64,000 nucleotides of DNA from Pandoraea faecigallinarum (lineage in GTDB: Bacteria; Pseudomonadota; Gammaproteobacteria; Burkholderiales; Burkholderiaceae), in assembly GCF_001029105.3 (NCBI RefSeq), contig NZ_CP011807.3, positions 4,340,001 to 4,404,000 on the forward strand. The letters run 5' to 3'. Positions 24,688 to 33,742 of the stretch are shown here, piece after piece. Position 1 is the first letter of the stretch. The number at the start of each line of letters is the position of its first letter. Both the position numbers and the translations under genes were made by a program. The notes beneath the pieces were generated by a model. That model saw nothing but the letters and a program-made list of their open reading frames with translations. It had not been told where the DNA came from and made no database searches.

Positions 24688-27532
24688 TCTCGTTGCCTTT
24701 GTCGCAGGACTGGCCGTCGTAGGCTGGATCGCCATCGGCTATGCCGGCACCAATACCCTCGCACTCGCCGTCGCCCTGCTGATTGCCGCCGTCTATCTCA
24801 TCGGCGCGCTCGAACTCAAGCGATTCCACCAGTCGACGAACGCCCTCGCGCGCGCTGTCGCGGGCCTGAGCACCACGCCCACGTCGCTGCCGTCATGGCT
24901 CGACACGCTGCCCGCCGGTCTGCGCACCTCGGTGCGTCTGCGCGTCGAAGGGGAGCGCGTCGGCCTGCCCGGCCCGGCGCTCACGCCGTATCTCGTCGGC
25001 CTGCTCGTACTGCTCGGCATGCTCGGCACCTTCCTCGGCATGGCGGCCACGTTGCGCGGCACCGGTATCGCCCTCGAAGGCGCGACCGATCTCCAGGCGA
25101 TACGGGCCTCGCTCGCGTCGCCGGTCAAGGGTCTCGGCTTTGCCTTCGGGACATCGGTCGCCGGGGTGGCAACGTCGGCCATGCTCGGCCTGCTCGCCGC
25201 GCTCGCCCGCAAGGAACGCTCGCAAGTCGTCCAGTCGCTCGACGCCCGTATCGTTACGACGCTGCGCGGTTTTTCCCAGCAGCATCAACGCGAGGCCACG
25301 CTGCAACTGCTTCAGCAACAAGCGGCGGTCATGCCGGCGCTCGTCGACCGTCTGCAAGACATGATGGCCGCGATGGAGCGCCAGAATCAGGCGCTCGGCG
25401 AGCGCCTCGTCGCCAGTCAGGATGCGTTGCACGCCAGGACCGACGAGTCCTACGCGCAACTCACCGACGCGATGCGGCAATACCTGAAGGACAGCGTCGC
25501 CACCACCGCCAGCGCGGCCGGTGCGGCGATTCGTCCGGAAGTGGAAGCGACGATGGCAAGCCTGGCGCGCGAGACCGCCACATGGCACCAGACCGTTTCC
25601 GCCGCCGTGCAAGACCGTATGGACGGCCTGTCGGATCGCTTCGAAGCGACGACGGCGCGCGTGGCCAGTGTCTGGAAGGATTCGCTCGACGCTCAGTTGC
25701 GCGCCAATGAATCGCTCACAACCGATTTGCGTGCCGCGCTCGGCGACTTTGCGCAGACGTTCGAGGCGCGCTCGACGCAACTCGTCGACGGCATCGCCGC
25801 ACGCCTGGACGCAACCACGGGGCAGGTCGGTGCGGCTCACGCCGGGATCGCGCAGACGTGGGAAACGTCGCTCGCCACGCAACAGCAAACGAACGACGCC
25901 CTCGCCCGCGCACTCGGCACCACGCTTGCGCAGTTCACCGAATCGTTCCAGACACGCTCGGCCGGTTTGCTCGCCGATGTCGCCACGCGCCTCGACAACG
26001 CCACCGGCAGCATCGCCACGGCGCAGACCACCGTGGCGCAGGCATGGGAGCAGGCGCTTGGCCGCCAACAACAATCGCACGACGCGCTCACGCAATCGCT
26101 CGGCGCCGCGCTGGAGCGCTTCGCGCAGACGTTCGAAGCCCGTTCGAGCGCGCTCCTGGGCGACGTCGCCGCAAAACTCGATGCGGCAAGCGGCAACGTA
26201 AGCGGCGCGCACGAGCGCGTGGCGCAGGCTTGGGACCGGTCGATTGCGTTGCAGCAGCAGGCGAACGCCGCACTGAGCACCGAGCTCGCCGCCGCACTGA
26301 CGCGCTTCACCGACACGTTCGAGCAGCGCGCGGCGCATCTGGTCGACGGTGTGAGCCGACGGGCGGAGGGCGCCATGCACAGCGTGTCAGAGACGGCCGC
26401 CGTGGTGTCCGGCGAGTGGAAGCAGGCGATCGCTGCGCAGCAAACGGCCAATGACGCCCTCGCGCGCGACCTCGCCGTCGCCCTCGACCGCTTCGCCGAA
26501 ACGTTCGAAGCGCGCGCGTCGCAGTTGCTCCAGGACGTTTCTGCCCAAATGGACGCGACGTCGAGCAACGTCGCACAAACGTGGCGCGACGCGGTGACGG
26601 CGCACGCCCGCACGAACGAACGTCTAGCCGACGGCAATCAGCAGCTCGTCACCGCGACGACACAGGCCTTCACCGAACACAGCGCGTCGTTGCTCCAGGC
26701 GCTCAATGCGGCGAACGCCGCCCATCACGACGCAACGGCCGAGCGCGAGACGCAACGGCTGTCCGTCTGGACCGAAACGCTCGAAGGCACGCTCGCCACG
26801 CTGCGCTCCGAATGGCAGCAGATCGGCGCGCAAACGGCCAGCCAGCAACAGGCGATCTGCGACACGCTCGCGCGTACGGCGCTGGAGATGTCCGAACAGA
26901 CGCGCGCCAGCGCGAGCGACACGATCGCGGAAATCTCACGTCTCGTGCAGACCGCTTCCGAAGCCCCGAAGGCCGCCGCCGAAATCATCGGCGAACTGCG
27001 TCAGAAGCTCTCGGACAGCATGGCGCGGGACAACGCCATGCTGGAAGAACGCTCGCGACTGCTCGACACGCTGGGCACGCTGCTCGACACCGTCAGGCAC
27101 GCGGGTAACGAACAGCGTGCCGCCGTCGACGATCTCGTGACGACGTCCGCGCAACTGCTCGAACGCGCCGGAGCGAATCTCGGCGACGCCATCGCCGCGC
27201 AGACGGAGAAACTCACGGAAGCGTCCGCGCAGGTCACCAGCAGCGTCATCGAAATCGCGAGCCTTGGCGACGCCTTCGGCGCCGCCGTGCAGTCCTTCGG
27301 CGAATCGAACACGCAACTGCTCGAACATCTGCGACGCATCGAAACCGCGCTCGACAAGTCGATGGCGCGCAGCGACGAGCAGCTCGGCTACTACGTCGCA
27401 CAGGCGCGCGAAGTCGTGGAGTTGAGCGTAATGTCGCAAAAGCAGATCCTCGAGAACCTTCAGGACCTGGCGCAGATGCGCTCGCAGGCGGCGTCGCAGG
27501 CGAACGCGCAACCGGGTAGCGTGGCGGCATGA
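24668..27532 (+). CDS. DUF802 protein: MotA/ZorA-like membrane subunit with long helical tail
   Basis: A 954-residue protein. Two hydrophobic helices at about 4-24 and 28-50 and two more at about 105-128 (LVGLLVLLGMLGTFLGMAA) and 156-180 (GLGFAFGTSVAGVATSAMLG) carry the Thr- and Gly-rich motifs of MotA/ExbB/TolQ/ZorA stator subunits. From about residue 185 to the end it is a continuous Ala/Gln/Glu-rich helix or coiled coil, containing four exact-length 62-residue repeats at bases 25748-26491. The start at 24668 overlaps DUF3348; the ribosome site is weak, suggesting coupled translation. Its stop overlaps the next gene by ATGA. It is listed as a DUF802 family member from memory. Confidence 0.83.
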   Translation: MTRYLVDLVAFVAGLAVVGWIAIGYAGTNTLALAVALLIAAVYLIGALELKRFHQSTNALARAVAGLSTTPTSLPSWLDTLPAGLRTSVRLRVEGERVGLPGPALTPYLVGLLVLLGMLGTFLGMAATLRGTGIALEGATDLQAIRASLASPVKGLGFAFGTSVAGVATSAMLGLLAALARKERSQVVQSLDARIVTTLRGFSQQHQREATLQLLQQQAAVMPALVDRLQDMMAAMERQNQALGERLVASQDALHARTDESYAQLTDAMRQYLKDSVATTASAAGAAIRPEVEATMASLARETATWHQTVSAAVQDRMDGLSDRFEATTARVASVWKDSLDAQLRANESLTTDLRAALGDFAQTFEARSTQLVDGIAARLDATTGQVGAAHAGIAQTWETSLATQQQTNDALARALGTTLAQFTESFQTRSAGLLADVATRLDNATGSIATAQTTVAQAWEQALGRQQQSHDALTQSLGAALERFAQTFEARSSALLGDVAAKLDAASGNVSGAHERVAQAWDRSIALQQQANAALSTELAAALTRFTDTFEQRAAHLVDGVSRRAEGAMHSVSETAAVVSGEWKQAIAAQQTANDALARDLAVALDRFAETFEARASQLLQDVSAQMDATSSNVAQTWRDAVTAHARTNERLADGNQQLVTATTQAFTEHSASLLQALNAANAAHHDATAERETQRLSVWTETLEGTLATLRSEWQQIGAQTASQQQAICDTLARTALEMSEQTRASASDTIAEISRLVQTASEAPKAAAEIIGELRQKLSDSMARDNAMLEERSRLLDTLGTLLDTVRHAGNEQRAAVDDLVTTSAQLLERAGANLGDAIAAQTEKLTEASAQVTSSVIEIASLGDAFGAAVQSFGESNTQLLEHLRRIETALDKSMARSDEQLGYYVAQAREVVELSVMSQKQILENLQDLAQMRSQAASQANAQPGSVAA
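25748..26491 (+). repeat. Four 186-bp (62-codon) tandem repeats in the DUF802 tail
   Basis: Units begin at 25748, 25934, 26120 and 26306 with FAQTFEARS, FTESFQTRS, FAQTFEARS and FTDTFEQRA. Each is exactly 62 codons. A partial unit starts at 26492 (FAETFEARA) and a degenerate partial unit precedes the first. Confidence 0.9.
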
Positions 27533-28194
27533 GGGACGATTTCGACGCGGACATCGCGCACGGCGACGTCGGTGCCGCCGCGCCGACGTGGGCCGTCTTC
27601 GGCGATCTGATGTCCGTGATGCTGGGTGCGTTCGTGCTCATCATGCTCGGCGTGATCGGCGTGCAGATCGAACTGTCCGCCAAGCTGGAGCGCGAGGTGA
27701 AGGAGCGTCAGGTCGAGACGCAGCGCCGCGAGACGCTGGAAAAAGCGCTCGCCGGGCCACTCGCCGGTGGACGCGTCACACTGGTCAACGGCCGTATCGG
27801 CATCAGCGGCAACGTGCTGTTCGCCCTGAACTCCGATCAGTTGCAACCGCAGGGCCGTGAGGTGCTGCGCAGTCTGGCCGCGCCGCTCGCCGCCTATCTG
27901 CGGGCAAGCGACGAGATTCTCATGGTCAGCGGCTTTACCGACGACCAGCAAGTGCGCGAGACGAACCGCCGCTTCGCGGACAACTGGGAGTTGTCGGCAC
28001 AACGCGCGCTGACCGTCACGCGCGAGCTGATCGCCGCCGGTGTGCCGCCCTCGTCCGTCTTCTCCGCCGCCTTCGGCGCGGAACAACCGGTGACATCGAA
28101 CGCCAACGAAGCCGGACGCGCGAAGAACCGTCGTGTGGAAATCGCACCGATGCCGCGCAGCAGCGCGAGCAACGCGGGGAAGCCGAATGCGTGA
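27529..28194 (+). CDS. MotB/ZorB-like protein with OmpA peptidoglycan-binding domain
   Basis: A 221-residue inner-membrane protein with one N-terminal helix, TWAVFGDLMSVMLGAFVLIM. Asp26 stands at the place of the proton-carrying Asp of MotB (Asp32 in E. coli). A short coiled linker follows (about 50-75), then an OmpA/MotB domain (about 85-218) with the peptidoglycan-binding residues in VSGFTDDQQVR and GRAKNRRVEI. This is the anchor half of a MotAB/ZorAB-type ion-driven motor. Its start overlaps the DUF802 stop by ATGA, so the two subunits are translationally coupled as real stator pairs are. It overlaps DUF2894 by 8 bases. Confidence 0.85.
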   Translation: MRDDFDADIAHGDVGAAAPTWAVFGDLMSVMLGAFVLIMLGVIGVQIELSAKLEREVKERQVETQRRETLEKALAGPLAGGRVTLVNGRIGISGNVLFALNSDQLQPQGREVLRSLAAPLAAYLRASDEILMVSGFTDDQQVRETNRRFADNWELSAQRALTVTRELIAAGVPPSSVFSAAFGAEQPVTSNANEAGRAKNRRVEIAPMPRSSASNAGKPNA

Positions 28195-29017
28195 GCACGA
28201 AGACGCCGACGCGATCACGACACAACTCGCGGCGTGGCGCGCACAAGGGCTGCACGAACGTGACCCGGCCCGGTTTCATCGCATCGAGGCGCTCTCGCGT
28301 CGCGCACAGGCGTTCAGCGGTGACGTACGCCGTGTGCTCGACCAGCGCCTCGGTGTCCTCATGGGCGACTTTTCGAAGGGGCTCGACAGTGCGAAGGTCG
28401 CCTCGCACGCCCCGGCTGCACCGAACGCTGCGGCGTCGCCGCTCGTCGCACTGACCGCGAGCATGGCGCAACGGCCCGGCGCCGGCGAACGGTCCGCGGC
28501 GTCGGCACGGCTTCGCACCACGAAGCCTTCGACCACGTCGACCGCGTCGGCCACATCGACCACGTCGACCGCGGCGACGTCGGCGACGTCGGCCCGGCCA
28601 CCGCGCACGGCGTCAAAAGCCGACGGTAGTGCGTCGCTGCCGACACGGCCGGCTGCACCGTCCGCTCCGTCCCCTGTCGCGATCACACCAACGGTCATCG
28701 CCACGGACGACGCGTTTGAAGACCTCGATGTCCTCGAATATTTCCGCGAGACGTGGTCGAAGCTGAGCACCGACGGCAATCTGCGCCAGTCACTCGCACA
28801 GGTGCCCGAGAATGCCGGGCCGCTCAATTCCAGCCATCTCGTGCACCGTGCACTGTCGCTCATGCACGATGTCTCGCCCGACTATCTGCGTCACTTCCTG
28901 CGCCATGCCGACGCCCTCTCGTGGCTCGAAGACATGGAGGCGACAGGCGTCTTCGGCAACAAGGCGGCCGCCCGCAGCGCGGCGCCCGCCAAGCCGTCAC
29001 GCGCGAAGGCCCGCTGA
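28187..29017 (+). CDS. DUF2894 protein, last gene of motor-like operon
   Basis: A 276-residue protein starting MREHEDADAITTQLAAWRAQ. It has a helical N-terminal domain (1-75), a low-complexity Thr/Ser/Ala/Pro linker (about 85-170) with codon-level repeats, and a C-terminal helical domain (about 180-255) containing DVLEYFRETWSKLSTDG and SSHLVHRALSLMHDVSPDYL. That last domain resembles the DUF2894 family as I recall it. No signal peptide or membrane helix is visible, so it is probably cytoplasmic. Its 3' end overlaps the convergent MFS gene by 21 bases. Function is unknown; operon position suggests a regulator or effector of the membrane pair. Confidence 0.78.
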   Translation: MREHEDADAITTQLAAWRAQGLHERDPARFHRIEALSRRAQAFSGDVRRVLDQRLGVLMGDFSKGLDSAKVASHAPAAPNAAASPLVALTASMAQRPGAGERSAASARLRTTKPSTTSTASATSTTSTAATSATSARPPRTASKADGSASLPTRPAAPSAPSPVAITPTVIATDDAFEDLDVLEYFRETWSKLSTDGNLRQSLAQVPENAGPLNSSHLVHRALSLMHDVSPDYLRHFLRHADALSWLEDMEATGVFGNKAAARSAAPAKPSRAKAR

Positions 29018-30256
29018 TGTCGACGGCATAGCGCGCAACGTCGCGCCCCAGAACACCAGCGCGATTGCGCTCACGCCCGCGCCGAGCAGGCACACGCCCA
29101 GCCAGCCATGGGCCGCATAGGTCGCCGTCGCCGCGACCGCCCCCACACCGCTTCCGGTTGCATAAAACAGCATGTAGGCACCGACGAGACGGCTCGGTGC
29201 ATCGGAGCGCGCCGCGAAGATCAGGCTCTGATTCGTGACGTGAATCGCCTGCCCTGCGAGATCCAGCAACAACACCCCCACCACAAGCCACACGAGCGAG
29301 GCGTGCAGCCCCGCCAGCGGCAGCCACGAGAGCGTGAGCAACACCAGCGACACGCCGGTCGTGCGCTGCGCCCATCCCCGGTCCGCCCAACGGCCTGCGC
29401 GCGCCGCCGCCAGGGCTCCCGCTGCGCCAACGAGGCCGAACGCCCCCACCGTCGCATGGGAGAAGTGGAACGGCGCGGCGGACAGCGGCAACACCAGCGC
29501 ACTCCAGAAAATGCTGAACGCCATGAACATCAGCAACGCAAGGGTGCCGCGAATCTGCAACGTGCGTTCTTCGCGAAGCAGGCCAAACATCGACCTCAAC
29601 AACGCGGCGTAGCGCTGTCGCGCGCCCCGCGCCGCCTGATGCGGCAGCGCGCGCCACAGCACCACGCCGAGTCCCAGCATTGCCAGCGCCGACGCGAGAT
29701 ACACGCCGCGCCATCCGGCGATGTCGGCAATCGCTCCTGACATCACACGCGCGAGCAACAAGCCGACCACCACGCCGCCCTGCGTCGCCCCAACGACGCG
29801 CCCGCGCTCGTGCTCGCCCGCCGCGCTCGACGCATAGGCGATCAGGCCCTGCGTCATCGCGGTGCCCAGCATGCCGACGAGCGCCATGCCCGCCAACAGC
29901 GCCACGGCCGATGTCGACACCGATACCGCGAGCAGGCTCACCGTCAGCACGCCCCATTGCACGAGCATCAATCGCCGCCGTTCCCACTGGTCGCCCAGCG
30001 GCACGAGAAACAGCAGCGCCAGCGCGCAGCCGAGCTGCGTTGCCGTCATGACGCCGCCCGCCGCCCCCTGCGAGATGCCGAAGTCGCTGGCGAGGGCGTC
30101 GAGCAGCGGCTGGGCGTAATACACGTTTGCGACGCTCAGACCCGCCGCGCACGCGAAGACCGCCACCAGCGCGCGCGGCATGCGACGGGCGCTGTCCGGC
30201 ATTGTGGAAGGCATGCTCGATGCGCATGCAGCGTTCGTAGGTTGACTCGATGACAT
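28997..30256 (-). CDS. MFS transporter, HxlR-linked
   Basis: A 419-residue 12-helix major facilitator. It shares NVYYAQPLLDALASDFG and FLVPLGDQWERRRLML with the transporter at 7042-8268, so the two are paralogues. The first ~25 residues are polar, and a start further in is possible. It is divergent from an HxlR regulator 155 bases away, with an inverted repeat between them. Substrate is unknown. Confidence 0.87.
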   Translation of the reverse strand: MSSSQPTNAACASSMPSTMPDSARRMPRALVAVFACAAGLSVANVYYAQPLLDALASDFGISQGAAGGVMTATQLGCALALLFLVPLGDQWERRRLMLVQWGVLTVSLLAVSVSTSAVALLAGMALVGMLGTAMTQGLIAYASSAAGEHERGRVVGATQGGVVVGLLLARVMSGAIADIAGWRGVYLASALAMLGLGVVLWRALPHQAARGARQRYAALLRSMFGLLREERTLQIRGTLALLMFMAFSIFWSALVLPLSAAPFHFSHATVGAFGLVGAAGALAAARAGRWADRGWAQRTTGVSLVLLTLSWLPLAGLHASLVWLVVGVLLLDLAGQAIHVTNQSLIFAARSDAPSRLVGAYMLFYATGSGVGAVAATATYAAHGWLGVCLLGAGVSAIALVFWGATLRAMPSTSAGLRA

Positions 30257-30292
30257 GAAGACTCCCGAATCGGCGCGAAAACCGGTATCAAA

Positions 30293-30328
30293 TTAAGACC
30301 TGTTGGATCATAGCCAAAGCAGTCTTAA
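30293..30328. promoter_or_regulatory. Inverted repeat, candidate HxlR operator
   Basis: TTAAGAC (30293-30299) and GTCTTAA (30322-30328) are perfect inverted arms 22 bases apart in the divergent MFS/HxlR space, suited to a dimeric winged-helix regulator. Confidence 0.5.
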
Positions 30329-30411
30329 AATGAAACCTGATTTTTCTGGCGATGCCTCTGGCATCGCTTGTGACGTCGCTTATGACGTTATTTTTCGGAG
30401 GGCATCCCTTC

Positions 30412-30876
30412 ATGACCGCAAGCCGTTCCCGTTCCATCGCGCCGGCGTCTTCGCTCGACGCGTGTCCCGTCGCCCGCACCGTCGACGTGATCGGCGACCG
30501 TTGGAGTCTGCTCATCGTGCGCGACGCCTTCGATGGCGTGCGGCGCTTCGGCGACTTTCTGCGCAGCCTTGGGGTCGCGCGCAGCATGCTTACCACGCGT
30601 TTGCGCACGCTCGTGGAGGCGGGCATTCTCTCGGCGCAGCCCGCGTCGGACGGCACGTCGTATCAGGAATACGTGCTCACACCGCAGGGCCGCGAACTCT
30701 TCACGCTCATCGTGGCGCTGCGGCAGTGGGGAGAGAAATACCGGTTCGGAGAGCGCGAGCGGCACTCGACGCTCATCGACACACGCACCGGCAAACCGCT
30801 GGCCGAATTGCAGCCGAGTACCGTCGATGGGCAGCCCGTCGCGCCGGAACACACGCAGGTCGTTCGCCCGAGCTAG
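30412..30876 (+). CDS. HxlR-family transcriptional regulator
   Basis: A 154-residue winged-helix protein. The start MTASRSRSIAP at 30412 has GGAGGG 9 bases upstream; an earlier in-frame ATG at 30352 lacks one. The HxlR signature runs CPVARTVDVIGDRWSLLIVR, with the redox-capable Cys near residue 19, followed by RRFGDFLRSLGVARSMLTTR (recognition helix). It is divergent from the MFS gene and is the likely local regulator. HxlR members often respond to electrophiles or quinones. Confidence 0.9.
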   Translation: MTASRSRSIAPASSLDACPVARTVDVIGDRWSLLIVRDAFDGVRRFGDFLRSLGVARSMLTTRLRTLVEAGILSAQPASDGTSYQEYVLTPQGRELFTLIVALRQWGEKYRFGERERHSTLIDTRTGKPLAELQPSTVDGQPVAPEHTQVVRPS

Positions 30877-31145
30877 CACCGCCACAAGGGCACGCCGCCG
30901 TCGGCGGCCAAGGTGCGGGCGGCAGATGCCGCCACGAGGACCGACGCGGGGATCCAGGTCGACACAAGTGCACACCACGGCGAACGCCAACGCGGGCGCC
31001 GGCTTGCCAGTGGAGGCGGTTCCGGTGGATAATCGAGCCCGTTCCCACCGCCACGGCGCGGGAATTTTCCATTGAAAATCATCGTGTTGGGCGCCGGCTC
31101 GGGCAAGACTGCCAACGCTGCCGCCCGCCGCAGCATTCCTCGACA

Positions 31146-31168
31146 AGCCGTCGTCCAGACGGCTTTTT
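31146..31168 (+). terminator. Terminator-like hairpin 6 bases before the trmB start
   Basis: AGCCGTC and GACGGCT pair around GTCCA and are followed by five T. The stem is identical to that of the tRNA-Gly terminator. It lies immediately upstream of the trmB ATG, where it could end an upstream transcript or attenuate trmB. Confidence 0.7.
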
Positions 31169-31174
31169 GCTTCC

Positions 31175-31972
31175 ATGACGAACCACGGACATCCGCCGGC
31201 TGACGACGCGCAACCGGCTCACGACGACGACGAGAACGGTACGTCGCCAACCCACGCCGAAGGCGACGCCGATGCCTACGTCGGCCCGGACGGCGTGGCA
31301 CACCCGCGACGCATTCGCAGTTTCGTGCGACGTGCCGGGCGCAGCTCGGAAGCGCAGAAGCGCGCCTTCGACGAACTCGGCCCCAAGTTCGTGCTGCCCT
31401 ACATCCCCGAGACGCTCGACTGGCCCACGGCTTTCGGACGCGCGGGCGCGCCGCGCATTCTGGAAATCGGCTTCGGCATGGGCGACGGCACCGCACACAT
31501 TGCAAAGCTGCGTCCGGCAGACGATTTTCTCGGCGTGGAAGTGCACGAGCCGGGCGTGGGCGCGCTGCTCAAGCTCATCGGCACGACACCGCTCTCGAAC
31601 GTGCGCATCGTGCAGCACGATGCCGTGGAGGTCGTCGAGCACATGCTGCCGGAAGGCTCGCTCGACGGCGTGCACGTGTTCTTCCCCGACCCATGGCACA
31701 AGAAGCGTCACCACAAGCGTCGACTGCTGCAACCGCCGTTTGTGGCGCTGCTCGCGTCACGTCTGAAACCGGGCGGCTATCTGCACTGCGCGACGGACTG
31801 GCAGGAGTATGCCGAGCAGATGCTCGAAGTCCTCGGCGGCGAAGCATCGTTGGAAAATACGGCAGCCGGCTACGCGCCTCGCCCGGACTATCGTCCCGTG
31901 ACGAAGTTCGAGAATCGCGGTCTGCGCCTCGGCCACGGCGTGTGGGATCTGGTGTTTCGCAAGCGCGGATGA
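31175..31972 (+). CDS. trmB: tRNA (guanine-N7)-methyltransferase
   Basis: Methylates G46 of tRNA at N7 using S-adenosylmethionine. The 265-residue protein has an Asp/His-rich polar N-terminal extension (1-60), the SAM-binding motif [12 protein letters not shown] (about 95-106), and the TrmB signature [15 protein letters not shown] (about 168-182). No strong ribosome site precedes ATG 31175 because a terminator hairpin occupies that position, so a later start within the polar N-terminal extension is possible. A bidirectional-type terminator follows. No neighbouring gene is functionally related. Confidence 0.92.
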   Translation: MTNHGHPPADDAQPAHDDDENGTSPTHAEGDADAYVGPDGVAHPRRIRSFVRRAGRSSEAQKRAFDELGPKFVLPYIPETLDWPTAFGRAGAPRILEIGFGMGDGTAHIAKLRPADDFLGVEVHEPGVGALLKLIGTTPLSNVRIVQHDAVEVVEHMLPEGSLDGVHVFFPDPWHKKRHHKRRLLQPPFVALLASRLKPGGYLHCATDWQEYAEQMLEVLGGEASLENTAAGYAPRPDYRPVTKFENRGLRLGHGVWDLVFRKRG

Positions 31973-32011
31973 GCGGCGATAGGCGACGATAATCAACGTC
32001 GGCACATAGTG

Positions 32012-32036
32012 AAAAGGGCACGGCGGTGCCCTTTTT
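32012..32036. terminator. Terminator between convergent trmB and uppP
   Basis: AAAAGGGCAC and GTGCCCTTTTT pair around a 4-base loop. A and T runs on both sides suit termination from either direction. Confidence 0.85.
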
Positions 32037-32061
32037 CATGCGGCGTGCGGCGACGTGAAAC

Positions 32062-32904
32062 TCAGTCCGCCCAGACCACCAGCCCACTGTATGCCGACGC
32101 CAGCACGATCAGGCCGAACACGATCCGGTACCACGCGAACGCCGTGAAGTCGTGCGAAGCAATGTAGCGCAGCAACCAGCGCACGCAAATGAACGCACTG
32201 ATGAACGCGAAGACGAAGCCGACGCCGAACAGGCCGAAATCCTCGACGGCCAGCGTCGAGCGCGACTTGTAAAGTTCGTAGACCGTCGCGCCGAACAGGA
32301 TAGGGATCGCGAGGAAGAACGAAAACTCGGTCGCCACACGGCGCTCCAGCCCGAACATCATGCCGCCGATGATCGTCGCGCCCGAGCGCGACGTGCCCGG
32401 CACCAGCGCGAGGCACTGCGCAAAGCCGACTTTCAGTGCGTCGAGCGCGCTCAGGTCGTCGATCGACGTCACGCGGGGCAACTTCCCCGCCGCTTCGTTG
32501 GCACGGTTGTGACGCTCCACGAGCAGAATGATTACGCCGCCGACGATGAATGCAGTAGCCACCACCAGCGGATTGAAGAGCACCGCCTTGATGTGCTTGC
32601 CGAACAACAGCCCAAGCACGATGGCCGGCACGCACGCGACGATGACGTTGAGCGCAAAGCGGCGCGCCTTCGCCTCGCTGCCCAGCCCCAGCACGACCTG
32701 AGCGATCTTTGCGCGGAACTCCCAGCACACGGCCAGAATCGCGCCGAACTGAATCACGATGTCGAAGACCTTGCCCTTCTCGTCGTTGAAGTTCAGCAGA
32801 CTTCCTGCGAGGATCAGGTGTCCCGTCGAGGAGATCGGCAGAAATTCGGTCAGACCTTCGACCACACCGAGAATGACGGCTTTGAGCGCCAGCAACAAGT
32901 CCAT
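32062..32904 (-). CDS. uppP: Undecaprenyl-diphosphatase (UppP/BacA)
   Basis: Dephosphorylates undecaprenyl diphosphate to recycle the lipid carrier for peptidoglycan, LPS and other glycans, and confers bacitracin tolerance. The 280-residue integral membrane protein has the two catalytic motifs: [17 protein letters not shown] (about residues 14-30) and [13 protein letters not shown] (about 171-183). Length is normal. It lies 45 bases downstream of the DUF1439 lipoprotein gene and is probably cotranscribed. Its product supports the glycan pathways encoded further along the window. Confidence 0.95.
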   Translation of the reverse strand: MDLLLALKAVILGVVEGLTEFLPISSTGHLILAGSLLNFNDEKGKVFDIVIQFGAILAVCWEFRAKIAQVVLGLGSEAKARRFALNVIVACVPAIVLGLLFGKHIKAVLFNPLVVATAFIVGGVIILLVERHNRANEAAGKLPRVTSIDDLSALDALKVGFAQCLALVPGTSRSGATIIGGMMFGLERRVATEFSFFLAIPILFGATVYELYKSRSTLAVEDFGLFGVGFVFAFISAFICVRWLLRYIASHDFTAFAWYRIVFGLIVLASAYSGLVVWAD

Positions 32905-32949
32905 GCAATGCGTTCCTGAAGAGTTTGGGTAAGAGGAATGACGGAAGTC

Positions 32950-33591
32950 TCAACGCGTGTCGAACTTCACGTTCACGCCGTGCGACAACACGGTGATCGC
33001 GCCCGGCTGACGCATCGCGCCGCCGATATTGAGTTGCTCGGGCTTGAACGTGTAGATCGGCGCGCCCTGCAACAACTGTGTCGCGATCAGCGCGCCCGCC
33101 GCGTTCAGTTGACGCGACCAGCGCTCGGGCAAGCCGTCGATCGTGAAGGTTTCGACCTCGGGATCTTGCAGGACCACGGACAGCGTGGCCGGATCGTACG
33201 CGAGCGCGCTGTCGATGGCGAGCGTGCCGGTTAGCGGTGCGCCCCCCAGCGGATGCGTCACCGTGGCATCGACCGCGACCGCCAGACGATTGCGCTCCGG
33301 CAGCAGCGTGAGACGCGGATGCGAAAGATTGACGTCGAGCACGGCCAGCACACGGCGGTCGAACGGAAACTTGCGTTCGAGCGCGCGCTGCAATTGTCCC
33401 TCGGAAAATGTGTAGTCGTTGCCGAACGGCAGACCCGTGCAGGCAGCAAGGCCGACGGCAAGCGCCGCCGCGCCGGTCATCGTCAGCCAGCGGCGACGCG
33501 ATACGTGAGACGCGCGCCGTTGCGCGGCTTGCTTTGCAAGCCCGTTGCACTGCTGATGAAAATTCGGTTCCGGATGCGTGTTACCCGACAT
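32950..33591 (-). CDS. DUF1439-family lipoprotein
   Basis: A 213-residue protein starting MSGNTHPEPNF. It has SRRRWLTMTG followed by a hydrophobic run and the lipobox LAAC with Cys51, so it may be a Tat-exported lipoprotein. The mature part contains YTFSEGQLQRALERKFPFDR and ends in a beta-rich region, consistent with the DUF1439 (YceB-like) family of lipid-binding-fold lipoproteins. Its long N-terminal region before the signal is odd, and a later start is possible. It sits 45 bases upstream of uppP, suggesting an envelope role. Precise function unknown. Confidence 0.8.
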   Translation of the reverse strand: MSGNTHPEPNFHQQCNGLAKQAAQRRASHVSRRRWLTMTGAAALAVGLAACTGLPFGNDYTFSEGQLQRALERKFPFDRRVLAVLDVNLSHPRLTLLPERNRLAVAVDATVTHPLGGAPLTGTLAIDSALAYDPATLSVVLQDPEVETFTIDGLPERWSRQLNAAGALIATQLLQGAPIYTFKPEQLNIGGAMRQPGAITVLSHGVNVKFDTR

Positions 33592-33742
33592 GAGACGTTC
33601 CGCTTCAGGGCGCCAGACGCCCGACACGCGCGACTATAGCACCCGCATGCGACACGGCCCTACGTTGGCCCGCGTCTTTCCCGCATCGGCCGGAGATGCG
33701 GCGATGAAACGACGATTCGTGGATCGACGGACCGGAGCGCCG

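Noticed and set aside
23890..29017. A canonical Zorya defence system
   Set aside because: The motor-like pair resembles ZorAB in layout, but ZorC, ZorD or ZorE are absent, so the Zorya name is not justified.
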